43,127 nt of DNA, from NCBI RefSeq assembly GCF_900499005.1, contig NZ_LS991317.1, positions 416,568 to 459,694 on the forward strand. Direction: 5' to 3'. The notes below the pieces were generated by a model, which saw nothing but the letters and a program-made list of their open reading frames with translations, was not told where the DNA came from and made no database searches. This document shows positions 1 to 8,912 of this stretch, piece by piece. Made by a program: the position numbers and the translations under genes. Within the stretch, counting starts at the first letter, position 1, and every line of letters starts with the position of its first letter. This DNA is from Actinomyces culturomici. GTDB taxonomy: Bacteria > Actinomycetota > Actinomycetes > Actinomycetales > Actinomycetaceae.

Positions 1-99
1 ATGCACCTGCCTAACCGGCACCCCCTCAATCAGCAGATCCAACACCTGGCGGCGAACCGCCTCAGAACAACGAAAACCCACAGCAACCACCCCACACAC
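1..99 (-). CDS. Partial ORF, possible transposase or HTH protein N-terminus, runs off the left edge
   Basis: Reading leftwards from a GTG at 99 (an alternative GTG is at 90), an open frame continues to the first base. The visible 33 codons include SEAVRRQVLDLLIEGVPVRQ, which resembles the first helix-turn-helix of many insertion-sequence transposases (a pattern like 'R-x-V-L-D-L-x-x-E-G-x-P-V'). The base composition is visibly less GC-rich than the neighbours, consistent with a mobile gene. A stop codon lies immediately upstream of the GTG and there is no clear ribosome binding site. With only 33 residues visible, the family cannot be fixed; a chance ORF remains possible. Confidence 0.33.
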   Translation of the reverse strand, partial: MCGVVAVGFRCSEAVRRQVLDLLIEGVPVRQVH

Positions 100-130
100 T
101 CAAGGCGTTGCACTCACCACCTGAAACCGC

Positions 131-161
131 CCATCACGTTGCTCCATCGAGGGGATCTCCC
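131..161 (+). repeat. 22-nt repeat family, locus 1 (single degenerate unit plus terminal block)
   Basis: It shows one unit ending CATCACGTTGCTCCAT followed by the invariant terminal block CGAGGGGATCTCCC. The same block closes longer arrays near 16.2, 23.4, 33.9 and 40.3 kb. It lies between the edge ORF and the HAD phosphatase start. Confidence 0.7.
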
Positions 162-219
162 TGGGCCCCGGGGCGCGGCTCCCATCGCATCGGCGCGCCG
201 GATCGGGGACAATCGGGGC

Positions 220-1092
220 ATGACCCTCGCGCAGCCCACAGATCTCTCCCCCTACGCCGGAACGACCGACCTCGGCCTCGTCGCGGTCGATATGGACGGC
301 ACGCTCCTCGACGACGCGAAGCGCTTCCCGCCGGGCATCGACGCGCTCCTCGACGCCCTCGACGAGCGCGGCGTCGTCTTCGCGCCCGCCTCCGGGCGAC
401 AGGTCTGGACGCTCCTCGACATGTTCCCCGGCAGGCCCGGCATGACCGTCATCGGAGAGAACGGCGCGATCGTCATGAAGGACGGGAAGGAGATCTCGTC
501 CAGTCCTCTCGATCACGCGACCATCGATGCGGCGATCGACTACGTCCGCGCCGCCGTCGCCGACGGGATCGATGGAGGACTCGTCCTCTGCGGCAAGCGG
601 TCGGCCTACGTCGAGCGCCACGACGACCCCTTCGTCTCCGGGGTGCTCCCCTACTACCACCGCACTGCGAAGGTCGACGATCAGCACGAGGTCCTTCGGC
701 GCATGGAGTCCGGGGAACTCGACGACGACATCGTGAAGATGGCCGTCATGTGCCTCGACCCGGTCGGGCCCCTCGCGGAGCGCACCCTCGCGCGCTTCGC
801 CGAGACGCACGCCTACGCGCCCTCGGGCGCTCACTGGGCCGACCTGCAGATCCGCGGGATCGACAAGGGGCTGGCCGTCCGCGCCCTCCAGAAGAGCCTC
901 GGCGTCAGCCGCGAGCGCACGGCGGCCTTCGGCGACTTCCACAACGACATCGCGATGCTCGAGGAGGCCGACTGGTCCTTCGCGATGGCGAACGCCCACG
1001 ACGACGTCGTCGCCGCCGCCGCGTACGTCGCCCCCTCGAACAACGAGGACGGGGTCGGGACCGTCCTGAGGACGCTCCTCGGCATCGAGTGA
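220..1092 (+). CDS. Cof-type HAD-superfamily phosphatase
   Basis: A 290-residue cytosolic hydrolase of the HAD superfamily, Cof/SupH-type (IIB) subgroup, which generally dephosphorylates sugar phosphates or related metabolites. Motif I is DMDGTLLDD near residue 25 (nucleophile and acid/base aspartates). The C-terminal metal-binding motif is GDFHNDIAML, followed by an alanine-rich end typical of the family ('FAMANAHDDV'). The open frame extends to the window edge, but the ATG at 220 is preferred: it is 6 nt after a -10-like GACAAT (208-213) and fits the family's usual N-terminus. The substrate cannot be told from sequence. A strong hairpin terminator follows. Confidence 0.9.
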   Translation: MTLAQPTDLSPYAGTTDLGLVAVDMDGTLLDDAKRFPPGIDALLDALDERGVVFAPASGRQVWTLLDMFPGRPGMTVIGENGAIVMKDGKEISSSPLDHATIDAAIDYVRAAVADGIDGGLVLCGKRSAYVERHDDPFVSGVLPYYHRTAKVDDQHEVLRRMESGELDDDIVKMAVMCLDPVGPLAERTLARFAETHAYAPSGAHWADLQIRGIDKGLAVRALQKSLGVSRERTAAFGDFHNDIAMLEEADWSFAMANAHDDVVAAAAYVAPSNNEDGVGTVLRTLLGIE

Positions 1093-1141
1093 GAGGCCGA
1101 CGAATCCAGGGGAGCGGGCCGACCGCGCACCTGTGAAGAAC

Positions 1142-1183
1142 GCGGGGGAGCCCCGGACGATCGCTCGTCCGGGGCTCCCCCGC
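1142..1183. terminator. Bidirectional terminator hairpin between convergent genes
   Basis: A perfect 19-bp stem (1142-1160 with 1165-1183) encloses a 4-nt loop. It lies between the HAD phosphatase (plus) and the minus-strand helical-repeat protein. There is no U-tract, as is common for actinobacterial terminators. Confidence 0.85.
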
Positions 1184-1218
1184 TCGTTCGGCGCCGCGCC
1201 GCTCGGCGCGGGACGCGA

Positions 1219-1911
1219 TCAGTCCTCGAGGTCCTCGACCTTCTCCTCGACCGCGTCCTTGACGTCCTCGATCTTCTCCTCGACGGCGTCCTTCACATCC
1301 TCGGCCTTCTCCTGGACCGCGTCGGCGACCTTCTCCGCCTCGGCCTCGGGGACGAAGGAGTCGGTCTCGAGATCGGCCCAGTACTCCTCGGCCCACGGAT
1401 CCTCGATCGGCTGGCTCCGCTTCCACAGGACGTAGCCCGCCCCGGCGATCGTGCCGGCGAGCGCGGTCCATCCGATCGCGCGGAGGAAGCGGCGCTTCGG
1501 CTTCACCTTCGCGGTCGGGGTGACGAGGGCGGCCTGGGCGACCTCGGACGCGCGGCGCGCGCGGTCGGTGAGGGCCCCCTCGCCGGAGAGGGCCGCGCTG
1601 CCCTCCTGAACGGCGCGGTTGATGCGCGGGAGATAGTCGTCGACGAGGTCGGTGCGGGCCTGCTCGATGACCGGGCGGGCGCGATCGACGGCGGCCTGGG
1701 CGCGGTCGGCGGCGTCCTCGACCACGGGGGTCGCGCGCTCGATCGCGGTGGCGAGGGCGGCCTGGGCGCGCGGCGCGGCCCAGTCGACGCCCTGCTCGGC
1801 GAGGTCGGCGGCGCGCACGGCCATCCGGCCGGCCTGCACGGCGACGGCATCGCGCAGCTGGAGCGCCTCGGTGCGCAGCTTGTCCGTGTCGAAGTTCGGC
1901 GTGTTGACCAT
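1219..1911 (-). CDS. Single-pass membrane protein with Ala-rich helices and C-terminal 11-residue repeats
   Basis: 230 residues with no recognised family. Residues 1-150 are alanine-rich and predicted to be mostly helical. A single membrane segment lies near 160 (FLRAIGWTALAGTIAGAGYVL), preceded by basic residues (KPKRR). The acidic C-terminus contains three imperfect copies of an 11-residue amphipathic unit of the type 'EKxEDVKDAVE', reminiscent of LEA-type or apolipoprotein-like helices. The start ATG at 1911 has GGAGA 5-6 nt upstream. It is divergent from the cyclophilin gene. A cell-envelope role is plausible, but function is unknown. Confidence 0.75.
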   Translation of the reverse strand: MVNTPNFDTDKLRTEALQLRDAVAVQAGRMAVRAADLAEQGVDWAAPRAQAALATAIERATPVVEDAADRAQAAVDRARPVIEQARTDLVDDYLPRINRAVQEGSAALSGEGALTDRARRASEVAQAALVTPTAKVKPKRRFLRAIGWTALAGTIAGAGYVLWKRSQPIEDPWAEEYWADLETDSFVPEAEAEKVADAVQEKAEDVKDAVEEKIEDVKDAVEEKVEDLED

Positions 1912-2060
1912 GATGTCTCCGAATCGTCTGGTGGGGCGCGGCGCGGGAATGCGCCGCTTCCTCCTATTGTGCAACGAAGCGATGTGATCTGCAGCCCACA
2001 GAGGGAGGAGTGGAGCGCGCATCCGGTGCCGGAAGGCACCGAATCTGGGAGCATGGGGGC

Positions 2061-2582
2061 ATGGAAGCGACACTGCACACCTCGAAGGGCGACATCGTCC
2101 TCGAACTGTTCCCCCACCACGCCCCCCACACCGTCGAGAACTTCGTCGCCCTCGCCCGCGGCGAGCGCGAGTGGACCGATCCGTCGACCGGCCAGAAGAC
2201 GACACGCCCCCTCTACGACGGCACGATCTTCCACCGCGTGATCTCCGGCTTCATGATCCAGGGCGGCGATCCGCTCGGCACGGGCACCGGTGGTCCGGGC
2301 TACGTCTTCAACGACGAGATCCACCCCGAGCTCAACTTCAACGAGCCCTACCTCCTCGCCATGGCGAACGCCGGCAAGCGCATGGGCAAGGGCACGAACG
2401 GCTCGCAGTTCTTCATCACCGTCGCGCCGACGCCGTGGCTCCTCGGCAACCACACGATCTTCGGCAAGGTCGTCGACCAGGCCTCGAAGGACGTCGTCGA
2501 CGCCATCGCGACTGCCGCGACCGGCCGTAACGACCGCCCCGTCGAGGACGTCGTCATCGAGTCCGTCGAGATCTCCGACTGA
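2061..2582 (+). CDS. ppiA: Cyclophilin-type peptidyl-prolyl cis-trans isomerase
   Basis: A 173-residue cytosolic cyclophilin that catalyses cis-trans isomerisation of X-Pro bonds. Family motifs are visible in order: the N-terminal strand (GDIVLELF), APHTVENFV, the active-site FHRVISGFMIQGGDP, NGSQFFIT, and 'W-L-x-x-x-H-T-I-F-G-K-V'. Length and the absence of a signal peptide match the actinobacterial PpiA group. The gene sits just before rhomboid and crgA, as in many actinobacterial origin regions. The start at 2061 follows a GAGCAT -10-like hexamer by 6 nt, so translation may be leaderless. No Shine-Dalgarno sequence at normal spacing is obvious. Confidence 0.95.
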   Translation: MEATLHTSKGDIVLELFPHHAPHTVENFVALARGEREWTDPSTGQKTTRPLYDGTIFHRVISGFMIQGGDPLGTGTGGPGYVFNDEIHPELNFNEPYLLAMANAGKRMGKGTNGSQFFITVAPTPWLLGNHTIFGKVVDQASKDVVDAIATAATGRNDRPVEDVVIESVEISD

Positions 2583-2665
2583 GTCGGATCCGACTCGGTA
2601 CCGCGGGGCGGGGCGCAGGCCCAGCCCCGCGGCCGCATTCCATCGGCCTTTCCCAGGAGGACACC

Positions 2666-3520
2666 ATGTCGATGCCGACCTACGGTCAGCGCTCGAATGC
2701 GAATGCGGCGCCTGAATGCCCGCGCCATCCGGGCGTCCGATCGGTCGACTACTGCAAGCGCTGCAACCGGCCGATGTGCCCCGAGTGCGCGATCCGCACC
2801 GAAGTCCGCTCGATCTGCGTCGACTGCGCCGGGAGGACGCGCGCGCGGACCCTGGCGCGCGGGCCGATCGTCACCCACGCCCTCGTCGCCGTGTGCGTCG
2901 CGGTTTTCGCGGCTGGCTACGTCGTCCCCTCGCTCGAGCGCCTCATGCTCTTCACCCCGGGGACGGGCTACGTCCAGCCGTGGCGCTTCCTCACGACGGC
3001 GTTCCTCCACGGCGGACTCCTCCACCTCGCGTTCAACATGCTCGCCCTCTACTGGGTGGGCAGGTCGCTCGAGCCGGTCCTCGGACACTGGCGCTTCGCG
3101 TCGCTCTACGCGCTCTCCGCGATCGCCGGGTCGGCTGCGGTGCTCGCCTGGGGCATCGTTCAGCCTTCGACCCTGGGAACGGCGACGGTGGGCGCCTCGG
3201 GCGCGGTGTTCGGCCTTTTCGGCGCGATCTTCGTCCTCCAGCGCGAGGCCGGGCTGGACACGCGCTCGGTCATCGCCCTTCTCGCGGTCAACCTTCTCTA
3301 CGGATTCATCTCGCCGGGCGTCTCGTGGCAGGCGCACGTGGGGGGTCTACTCATGGGCCTCCTCGTCACGTGGATCTACCTGCGAGTCGCCCGTCCGCGC
3401 GCCGGGGTCACCGCTCGTGCACAGGAGCGTCGCGCCTTGTGGATAACCTGTGGATTGTTCGTCGCAGAGGCCGCGGCCATCGCGCTCACCTATCGGGTGA
3501 TCTTCGAGGTTCTCGGCTGA
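2666..3520 (+). CDS. Rhomboid-family intramembrane serine protease with N-terminal zinc-binding box
   Basis: 284 residues. The N-terminus carries a B-box-like cysteine/histidine cluster (C18, H21, C30, C33, C38, C41, C51, C54), followed by a multi-pass rhomboid domain from about residue 65. The catalytic dyad is visible: Ser178 in GASGAVFG and His224 in QAHVGGLLMG. HGGLLHLAFNM matches the conserved HxxxN region. The start at 2666 has AGGAGG 5 nt upstream. The enzyme cleaves membrane proteins within the bilayer; its substrate is unknown. The 3' end of the gene contains a perfect DnaA box. A strong hairpin follows the stop. Confidence 0.92.
   Translation: MSMPTYGQRSNANAAPECPRHPGVRSVDYCKRCNRPMCPECAIRTEVRSICVDCAGRTRARTLARGPIVTHALVAVCVAVFAAGYVVPSLERLMLFTPGTGYVQPWRFLTTAFLHGGLLHLAFNMLALYWVGRSLEPVLGHWRFASLYALSAIAGSAAVLAWGIVQPSTLGTATVGASGAVFGLFGAIFVLQREAGLDTRSVIALLAVNLLYGFISPGVSWQAHVGGLLMGLLVTWIYLRVARPRAGVTARAQERRALWITCGLFVAEAAAIALTYRVIFEVLG
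3438..3457 (-). promoter_or_regulatory. DnaA box pair inside the rhomboid 3' end
   Basis: TGTGGATAA at 3438-3446 is the exact complement of the DnaA box TTATCCACA. A near-match, TGTGGATTG, follows at 3449-3457. A third, perfect copy lies downstream at 3616. Confidence 0.5.
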
Positions 3521-3530
3521 AAAGCGCTGA

Positions 3531-3572
3531 ATAGGTGGGGTCGGGCCGATGATTCGGCCCGACCCCACCTAT
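3531..3572. terminator. Rho-independent-type hairpin after the rhomboid gene
   Basis: A perfect 19-bp stem (3531-3549 with 3554-3572) with TGAT loop, 10 nt downstream of the rhomboid stop. Confidence 0.85.
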
Positions 3573-3615
3573 GGGAATCACATCGGTGTCATTCATCCCC
3601 AGGTGTGCATTCGCC

Positions 3616-3624
3616 TGTGGATAA
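3616..3624 (-). promoter_or_regulatory. Perfect DnaA box (TTATCCACA on minus strand)
   Basis: An isolated intergenic consensus DnaA box in the rhomboid-crgA gap. Apart from this box, one copy of the 17-nt dispersed motif and two hairpins, nothing else is visible in this roughly 315-nt gap. Confidence 0.5.
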
Positions 3625-3685
3625 GTCCGGCGTCCGCGGTCGCTGGGTCCGAGCGGACGCCCGGCTTCGTCCTCGCCCGGCGTGG

Positions 3686-3701
3686 TCGACGAGGGCGGGG
3701 C
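3686..3701 (+). repeat. 17-nt dispersed motif, copy a
   Basis: TCGACGAGGGCGGGGC matches 16 of the 17 positions of the family ATCGACGAGGNCGGGGC (first base differs). It lies beyond the 3' end of crgA. Confidence 0.7.
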
Positions 3702-3753
3702 CGTGAATGCGAAGGGCCGCGAACTGCCGGGCCCGAACCCCGGGAACGCGGAA

Positions 3754-3784
3754 GCGCCCGCCCGCGTCGAACGCGGACGGGCGC
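3754..3784 (-). terminator. Terminator hairpin of crgA
   Basis: 14-bp stem (3754-3767 with 3771-3784), one mismatch or wobble, 3-nt loop, downstream of the crgA stop at 3836. Confidence 0.7.
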
Positions 3785-3835
3785 AGCCGTCGAAACGAAC
3801 GGGGAGTCGGCTCCCCGTGGAAGAACGCCGCGGGC

Positions 3836-4099
3836 TCAGCGCCAGCGCAGCGTCATGAGGAATCCGACCATCATGATCCCCAGGCCGATCACCATGTTCC
3901 ACCACGTGATCTTCGGGATCGGGTAGGCGCCCGAGGAGATGTAGTAGACCATCAGCCACACGAGGCCCAGGAGCAGCAGTGTGACGAAGGCGGGGGCCCA
4001 CCAGCGGGGGCTGAGCGGGATGCCCTCGGTCCAGGCGTGGAGCTCGGTGTCGTCCGAGGCCTCCTTGCCGTCCTTCTTGCGCTTCTTCGACTCGGCCAC
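3836..4099 (-). CDS. crgA: Cell division protein CrgA
   Basis: An 87-residue membrane protein. A basic, Lys/Arg-rich N-terminus is followed by two transmembrane helices (around residues 35-55 and 65-85), with the conserved 'P-x-W-W-A' and 'W-W-N' signatures of CrgA. In mycobacteria and Streptomyces, CrgA interacts with FtsZ, FtsQ, FtsI and peptidoglycan synthases at the septum. The GTG start at 4099 is chosen because AGGAG lies about 5 nt upstream; the frame opens slightly earlier at a TTG. It is divergent from the DUF881-sortase operon, as in many relatives, and followed by a hairpin terminator. Confidence 0.93.
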   Translation of the reverse strand: MAESKKRKKDGKEASDDTELHAWTEGIPLSPRWWAPAFVTLLLLGLVWLMVYYISSGAYPIPKITWWNMVIGLGIMMVGFLMTLRWR

Positions 4100-4201
4100 G
4101 TCACTCCTCAATCACGACAGGGCGGGCGTGCCGCGGGATGGGCACTGCTCGTAGCGTAGTCTTCGAGTATCGGCACGCGAAACCACGACACGGGGGTGGA
4201 C

Positions 4202-5128
4202 ATGACGGATGATCCGCAGCGCGCGCGCAGCGGGCCGGGCGTCGATCCCTCAACGCCCCCGCCGAGTTCCGCGCCGCGCTCGCGCGCCGGGCGCGCCCGC
4301 GCCGACGAGGCCGCCGCCCGAGAGGCGAAGCGGAGTCGGCGCGCTGCGGCGAAGGGGCGCCCCGATGATCGGACGACCCCCTCCCACCGGATCCCCGCCG
4401 GACTCGGCGCGGGGAGTCGGAGGGGATGGTCGCGCTTCCTCCCCTCCTCCCCCCGGGCCGCCGCCTCCGTCCTCGTCGTCACCCTCGCGTCGGGGATGCT
4501 CTTCACGATCTCCGCGGAGACGAACCGGACGAGCGCCGGGGCGCCGACGGACACGGGGATCCTCTCGCTCGTCCGCTCCGCGCAGAAGGACGTGTCGGCG
4601 CTCGACTCCCAGGTGTCGGGGCTGCGTCGCGAAGTCGACTCCTACGGGACCTCCGCCTCGACCGAGGCAACCGCGTCGGTGCCCGCGCTCGCGACGCAGC
4701 CGGTGACGGGCCCCGGCGTGACGATCACCCTCACCGACGCGAACCTCGAGACGATCCCGGATGGGGCGACCGCGAACGACCTCGTCATCCACCAGCAGGA
4801 CATCGAGGACGTGATGAACGCGCTGTGGAACGGTGGCGCGGAGGCGATGACCGTTCAGGGCGTGCGCGTCACGGGGCGGACGGTCATCCGGTGCATCGGG
4901 AACGTCATCCTCGTTGACGGGGAGTCCTTCTCTCCTCCCTACGTCATCGAGGCGATCGGCGATCCGGCGCAGTTGCGCGCGAAGGTTGACGCGAATCCTC
5001 GTATTGTCAACTACAAGGCCTACGTCGCCCTCTACGGTCTCGGGTGGGACATGCGGACGAACGATAAGCTTGAGATTCCCGCGGCGACCGCGAAGACGAC
5101 GAACTCCTACGCACAGGTGGTGGACTGA
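4202..5128 (+). CDS. DUF881-family membrane-anchored protein
   Basis: A 308-residue protein with a cytosolic Arg/Ala/Pro-rich N-terminus of about 75 residues and a single membrane helix (AASVLVVTLASGMLFTISAE). A predicted extracytoplasmic coiled-coil stretch (LVRSAQKDVSALDSQVSGLR) follows, then a DUF881 domain containing TGPGVTITLTDA and 'G-A-E-A-M-T-V-Q-G-V-R-V', a family signature. DUF881 proteins are commonly found next to crgA and sortase genes in actinobacteria, but their function is unresolved. The ATG at 4202 is preferred over the in-frame GTG at 4196 because a G-rich stretch lies 6-7 nt upstream. The sortase start follows 1 nt after the stop, indicating an operon. Confidence 0.85.
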   Translation: MTDDPQRARSGPGVDPSTPPPSSAPRSRAGRARADEAAAREAKRSRRAAAKGRPDDRTTPSHRIPAGLGAGSRRGWSRFLPSSPRAAASVLVVTLASGMLFTISAETNRTSAGAPTDTGILSLVRSAQKDVSALDSQVSGLRREVDSYGTSASTEATASVPALATQPVTGPGVTITLTDANLETIPDGATANDLVIHQQDIEDVMNALWNGGAEAMTVQGVRVTGRTVIRCIGNVILVDGESFSPPYVIEAIGDPAQLRAKVDANPRIVNYKAYVALYGLGWDMRTNDKLEIPAATAKTTNSYAQVVD

Positions 5129-5129
5129 C

Positions 5130-5894
5130 ATGACCGTTCCGATGACCAGGGCGGCCCATGCCCGCAGGCGCGCGAAGCCGTCGGTCGGCGCCGTGATCCT
5201 CGGCGTTGTCGGCGAGCTTCTTATTACGGCGGCCCTTGTGCTCGCGGGCTTTGCCTTCTGGCAGCTCTACTGGACGTCTTTCAAGGTCGAGGGGCCGCGC
5301 GCGCAGGCGGTCGCGACCTATGCGCAGGCGCACGAACCGGTGACGAAGTCGGCGGGGGAGACCCGTACCGACGATCCTCCGGCGTTCGCGCAGGGTCCGG
5401 GGGCGAACGAGATCTACGGGCTCATCCACGTGCCCTCGTGGAACTGGATGCGCATCCCCTTGGCGGAGACGACATCGACCTTCGTCCTCGACAACGGATA
5501 CGCGGGCCACTACGAGGAGAGTGCGCAGGTCGGTGAGATCGGGAACTTTTCGGTCGCCGGGCACCGCCGCACCTACGGCAACAACTTCCGCTGGATCGAC
5601 CGCCTGAAGGAGGGCGATCCGGTCGTCGTCGAGGTCGACGACTACTACGTCGTCTACAAGGTTGCCTCCTACGAGATCGTTGACGCGGATGATCCGACGA
5701 ACATCCGGGTCGTTGCACCTGTCATCGGCGACCTCACGTGGTCGCAGACGCCGACAGAGCGCTGGATGACGATGACGACCTGCCACCCGGAGTACGGCAA
5801 CTCGCAGCGCTACATCGTCCATTTGAAGTTCGCGTCGTGGACGCCGAAGAGCAGCGGTGTTCCCGCCGAACTCGTCGACGAACCGACAGCCTGA
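5130..5894 (+). CDS. srtE: Class E sortase
   Basis: A 254-residue membrane-anchored transpeptidase. An N-terminal membrane helix lies at about 19-45, and the sortase fold from about 90. Catalytic residues are visible: His145 (AGHR), Cys218 (TTCHPEYGN) and Arg227 (SQR). The TTCHP context and genomic position beside crgA and DUF881 match class E sortases, which anchor surface proteins (LAxTG-type signals) to the cell wall in high-GC Gram-positives. The start codon follows the DUF881 stop by 1 nt, indicating translational coupling. Confidence 0.93.
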   Translation: MTVPMTRAAHARRRAKPSVGAVILGVVGELLITAALVLAGFAFWQLYWTSFKVEGPRAQAVATYAQAHEPVTKSAGETRTDDPPAFAQGPGANEIYGLIHVPSWNWMRIPLAETTSTFVLDNGYAGHYEESAQVGEIGNFSVAGHRRTYGNNFRWIDRLKEGDPVVVEVDDYYVVYKVASYEIVDADDPTNIRVVAPVIGDLTWSQTPTERWMTMTTCHPEYGNSQRYIVHLKFASWTPKSSGVPAELVDEPTA

Positions 5895-5931
5895 CTCCGA
5901 CGCACCCCGAGAACGAGAAGGAGGTCATCCC

Positions 5932-6084
5932 GTGTACGCATGGATCTTCCGCCACCTGCCCGGACCGATCTGGTTGAAAGTGATCGAGGCGCTCGTCCTC
6001 GTGGCGGCCGCAGTATGGGCGCTGTTCACCTGGGGCTACCCGTGGGTGCAGGATTATCTCAACCTCGGTTCAGCCTCGGTCTGA
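5932..6084 (+). CDS. Small single-pass membrane protein
   Basis: A 50-residue protein starting at GTG 5932 with a strong AAGGAGGT at 5918-5925, which decides the start. One hydrophobic helix spans about residues 15-35 (IEALVLVAAAVWALFTWGY). Small proteins of this kind occur between the sortase and pabA genes in related genomes. It sits 37 nt after the sortase stop and 39 nt before pabA, so it is probably co-transcribed. No function is known. Confidence 0.78.
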   Translation: MYAWIFRHLPGPIWLKVIEALVLVAAAVWALFTWGYPWVQDYLNLGSASV

Positions 6085-6123
6085 GGCGGGCCGGATACGA
6101 GAAGGGATACGAAGGGGGCCCGC

Positions 6124-6762
6124 GTGGCGCGCATCCTCTGCATCGACAACTACGACTCGTTCGTGTGGACGATCGTCGGCTACCTCCGTCATCTGGGCGC
6201 GCAGGTCGAGGTCGTGCGGAACGACGCGGTGGACCCCCGATGGCCCGAGCGCGGTTTCGACGGCGTCCTGGTCTCCCCGGGGCCGGGCGATCCGAGGGGC
6301 GCGGGCGCGTCGCTGGAGACGATCGGCGAGTGCGCCGCCAGGGGCATCCCGATGCTCGGCGTATGCCTCGGGCATCAGGCGCTCGGCGAGTACTTCGGGG
6401 CGACGGTGTCCCATGCGCCCGAGCTCATGCACGGGAAGACCTCGGTCATCGAGCACGATGGGCGCGGCGTCTTCGCGGGGGTGAAGAACCCGTTGACGGT
6501 AACCCGCTATCACTCGCTCGCGATCGAGCCGGAGACGATCCCCGACTGCCTCGAGGTGAGCGCGGCGACGGCGAGCGGCATCGTCATGGGGGTGCGCCAC
6601 CGCTCCGCCCCGCTCGAGGGCGTCCAGTTCCACCCGGAGTCGGTGATGACCGAGCAGGGGCATCGGATGCTCGCGAACTGGCTCGCGGCGTGCGGCGATG
6701 AGGGCGCCCCCGCGCGGGCGTCCTCCCTCGCGCCCGTCGTCGCCCCGCGCGCCGCGCTCTGA
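6124..6762 (+). CDS. pabA: Class I glutamine amidotransferase (anthranilate / aminodeoxychorismate synthase component II)
   Basis: A 212-residue glutaminase subunit delivering ammonia from glutamine to chorismate for anthranilate or 4-amino-4-deoxychorismate synthesis. The triad is visible: Cys81 in GVCLGHQ, His170 and Glu172 in FHPES; the N-terminal DNYDSF and SPGPGDP oxyanion region are typical. The GTG start at 6124 follows an AAGGGGG stretch. No component I gene lies nearby, so TrpG and PabA roles cannot be separated; in many actinobacteria this copy serves both. The C-terminal about 20 residues (Ala/Pro-rich) extend past the usual family end. Confidence 0.9.
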   Translation: MARILCIDNYDSFVWTIVGYLRHLGAQVEVVRNDAVDPRWPERGFDGVLVSPGPGDPRGAGASLETIGECAARGIPMLGVCLGHQALGEYFGATVSHAPELMHGKTSVIEHDGRGVFAGVKNPLTVTRYHSLAIEPETIPDCLEVSAATASGIVMGVRHRSAPLEGVQFHPESVMTEQGHRMLANWLAACGDEGAPARASSLAPVVAPRAAL

Positions 6763-6816
6763 CCACTCGGGTTCCCGGGGTCCTCGGTCGGCGGATCCGC
6801 TCGTGAGCGATTCGGG

Positions 6817-6833
6817 ATCGACGAGGTCGGAGC
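6817..6833 (+). repeat. 17-nt dispersed motif, copy b
   Basis: ATCGACGAGGTCGGAGC, one mismatch to the family. It lies beyond the 3' end of pknB. Confidence 0.6.
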
Positions 6834-6853
6834 CGCGCGTTCGCTGAAACGGA

Positions 6854-6883
6854 GGGGGCGGGCCGGTGATCCGGCCCGCCCCC
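6854..6883. terminator. Bidirectional terminator between pabA and pknB
   Basis: A perfect 13-bp GC stem (6854-6866 with 6871-6883) and TGAT loop between convergent transcripts. It ends both the sortase-pabA operon and the kinase operon. Confidence 0.85.
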
Positions 6884-6896
6884 CTCGTGCGTTCGC

Positions 6897-8884
<1,988 letters not shown>

Positions 8885-8912
<28 letters not shown>

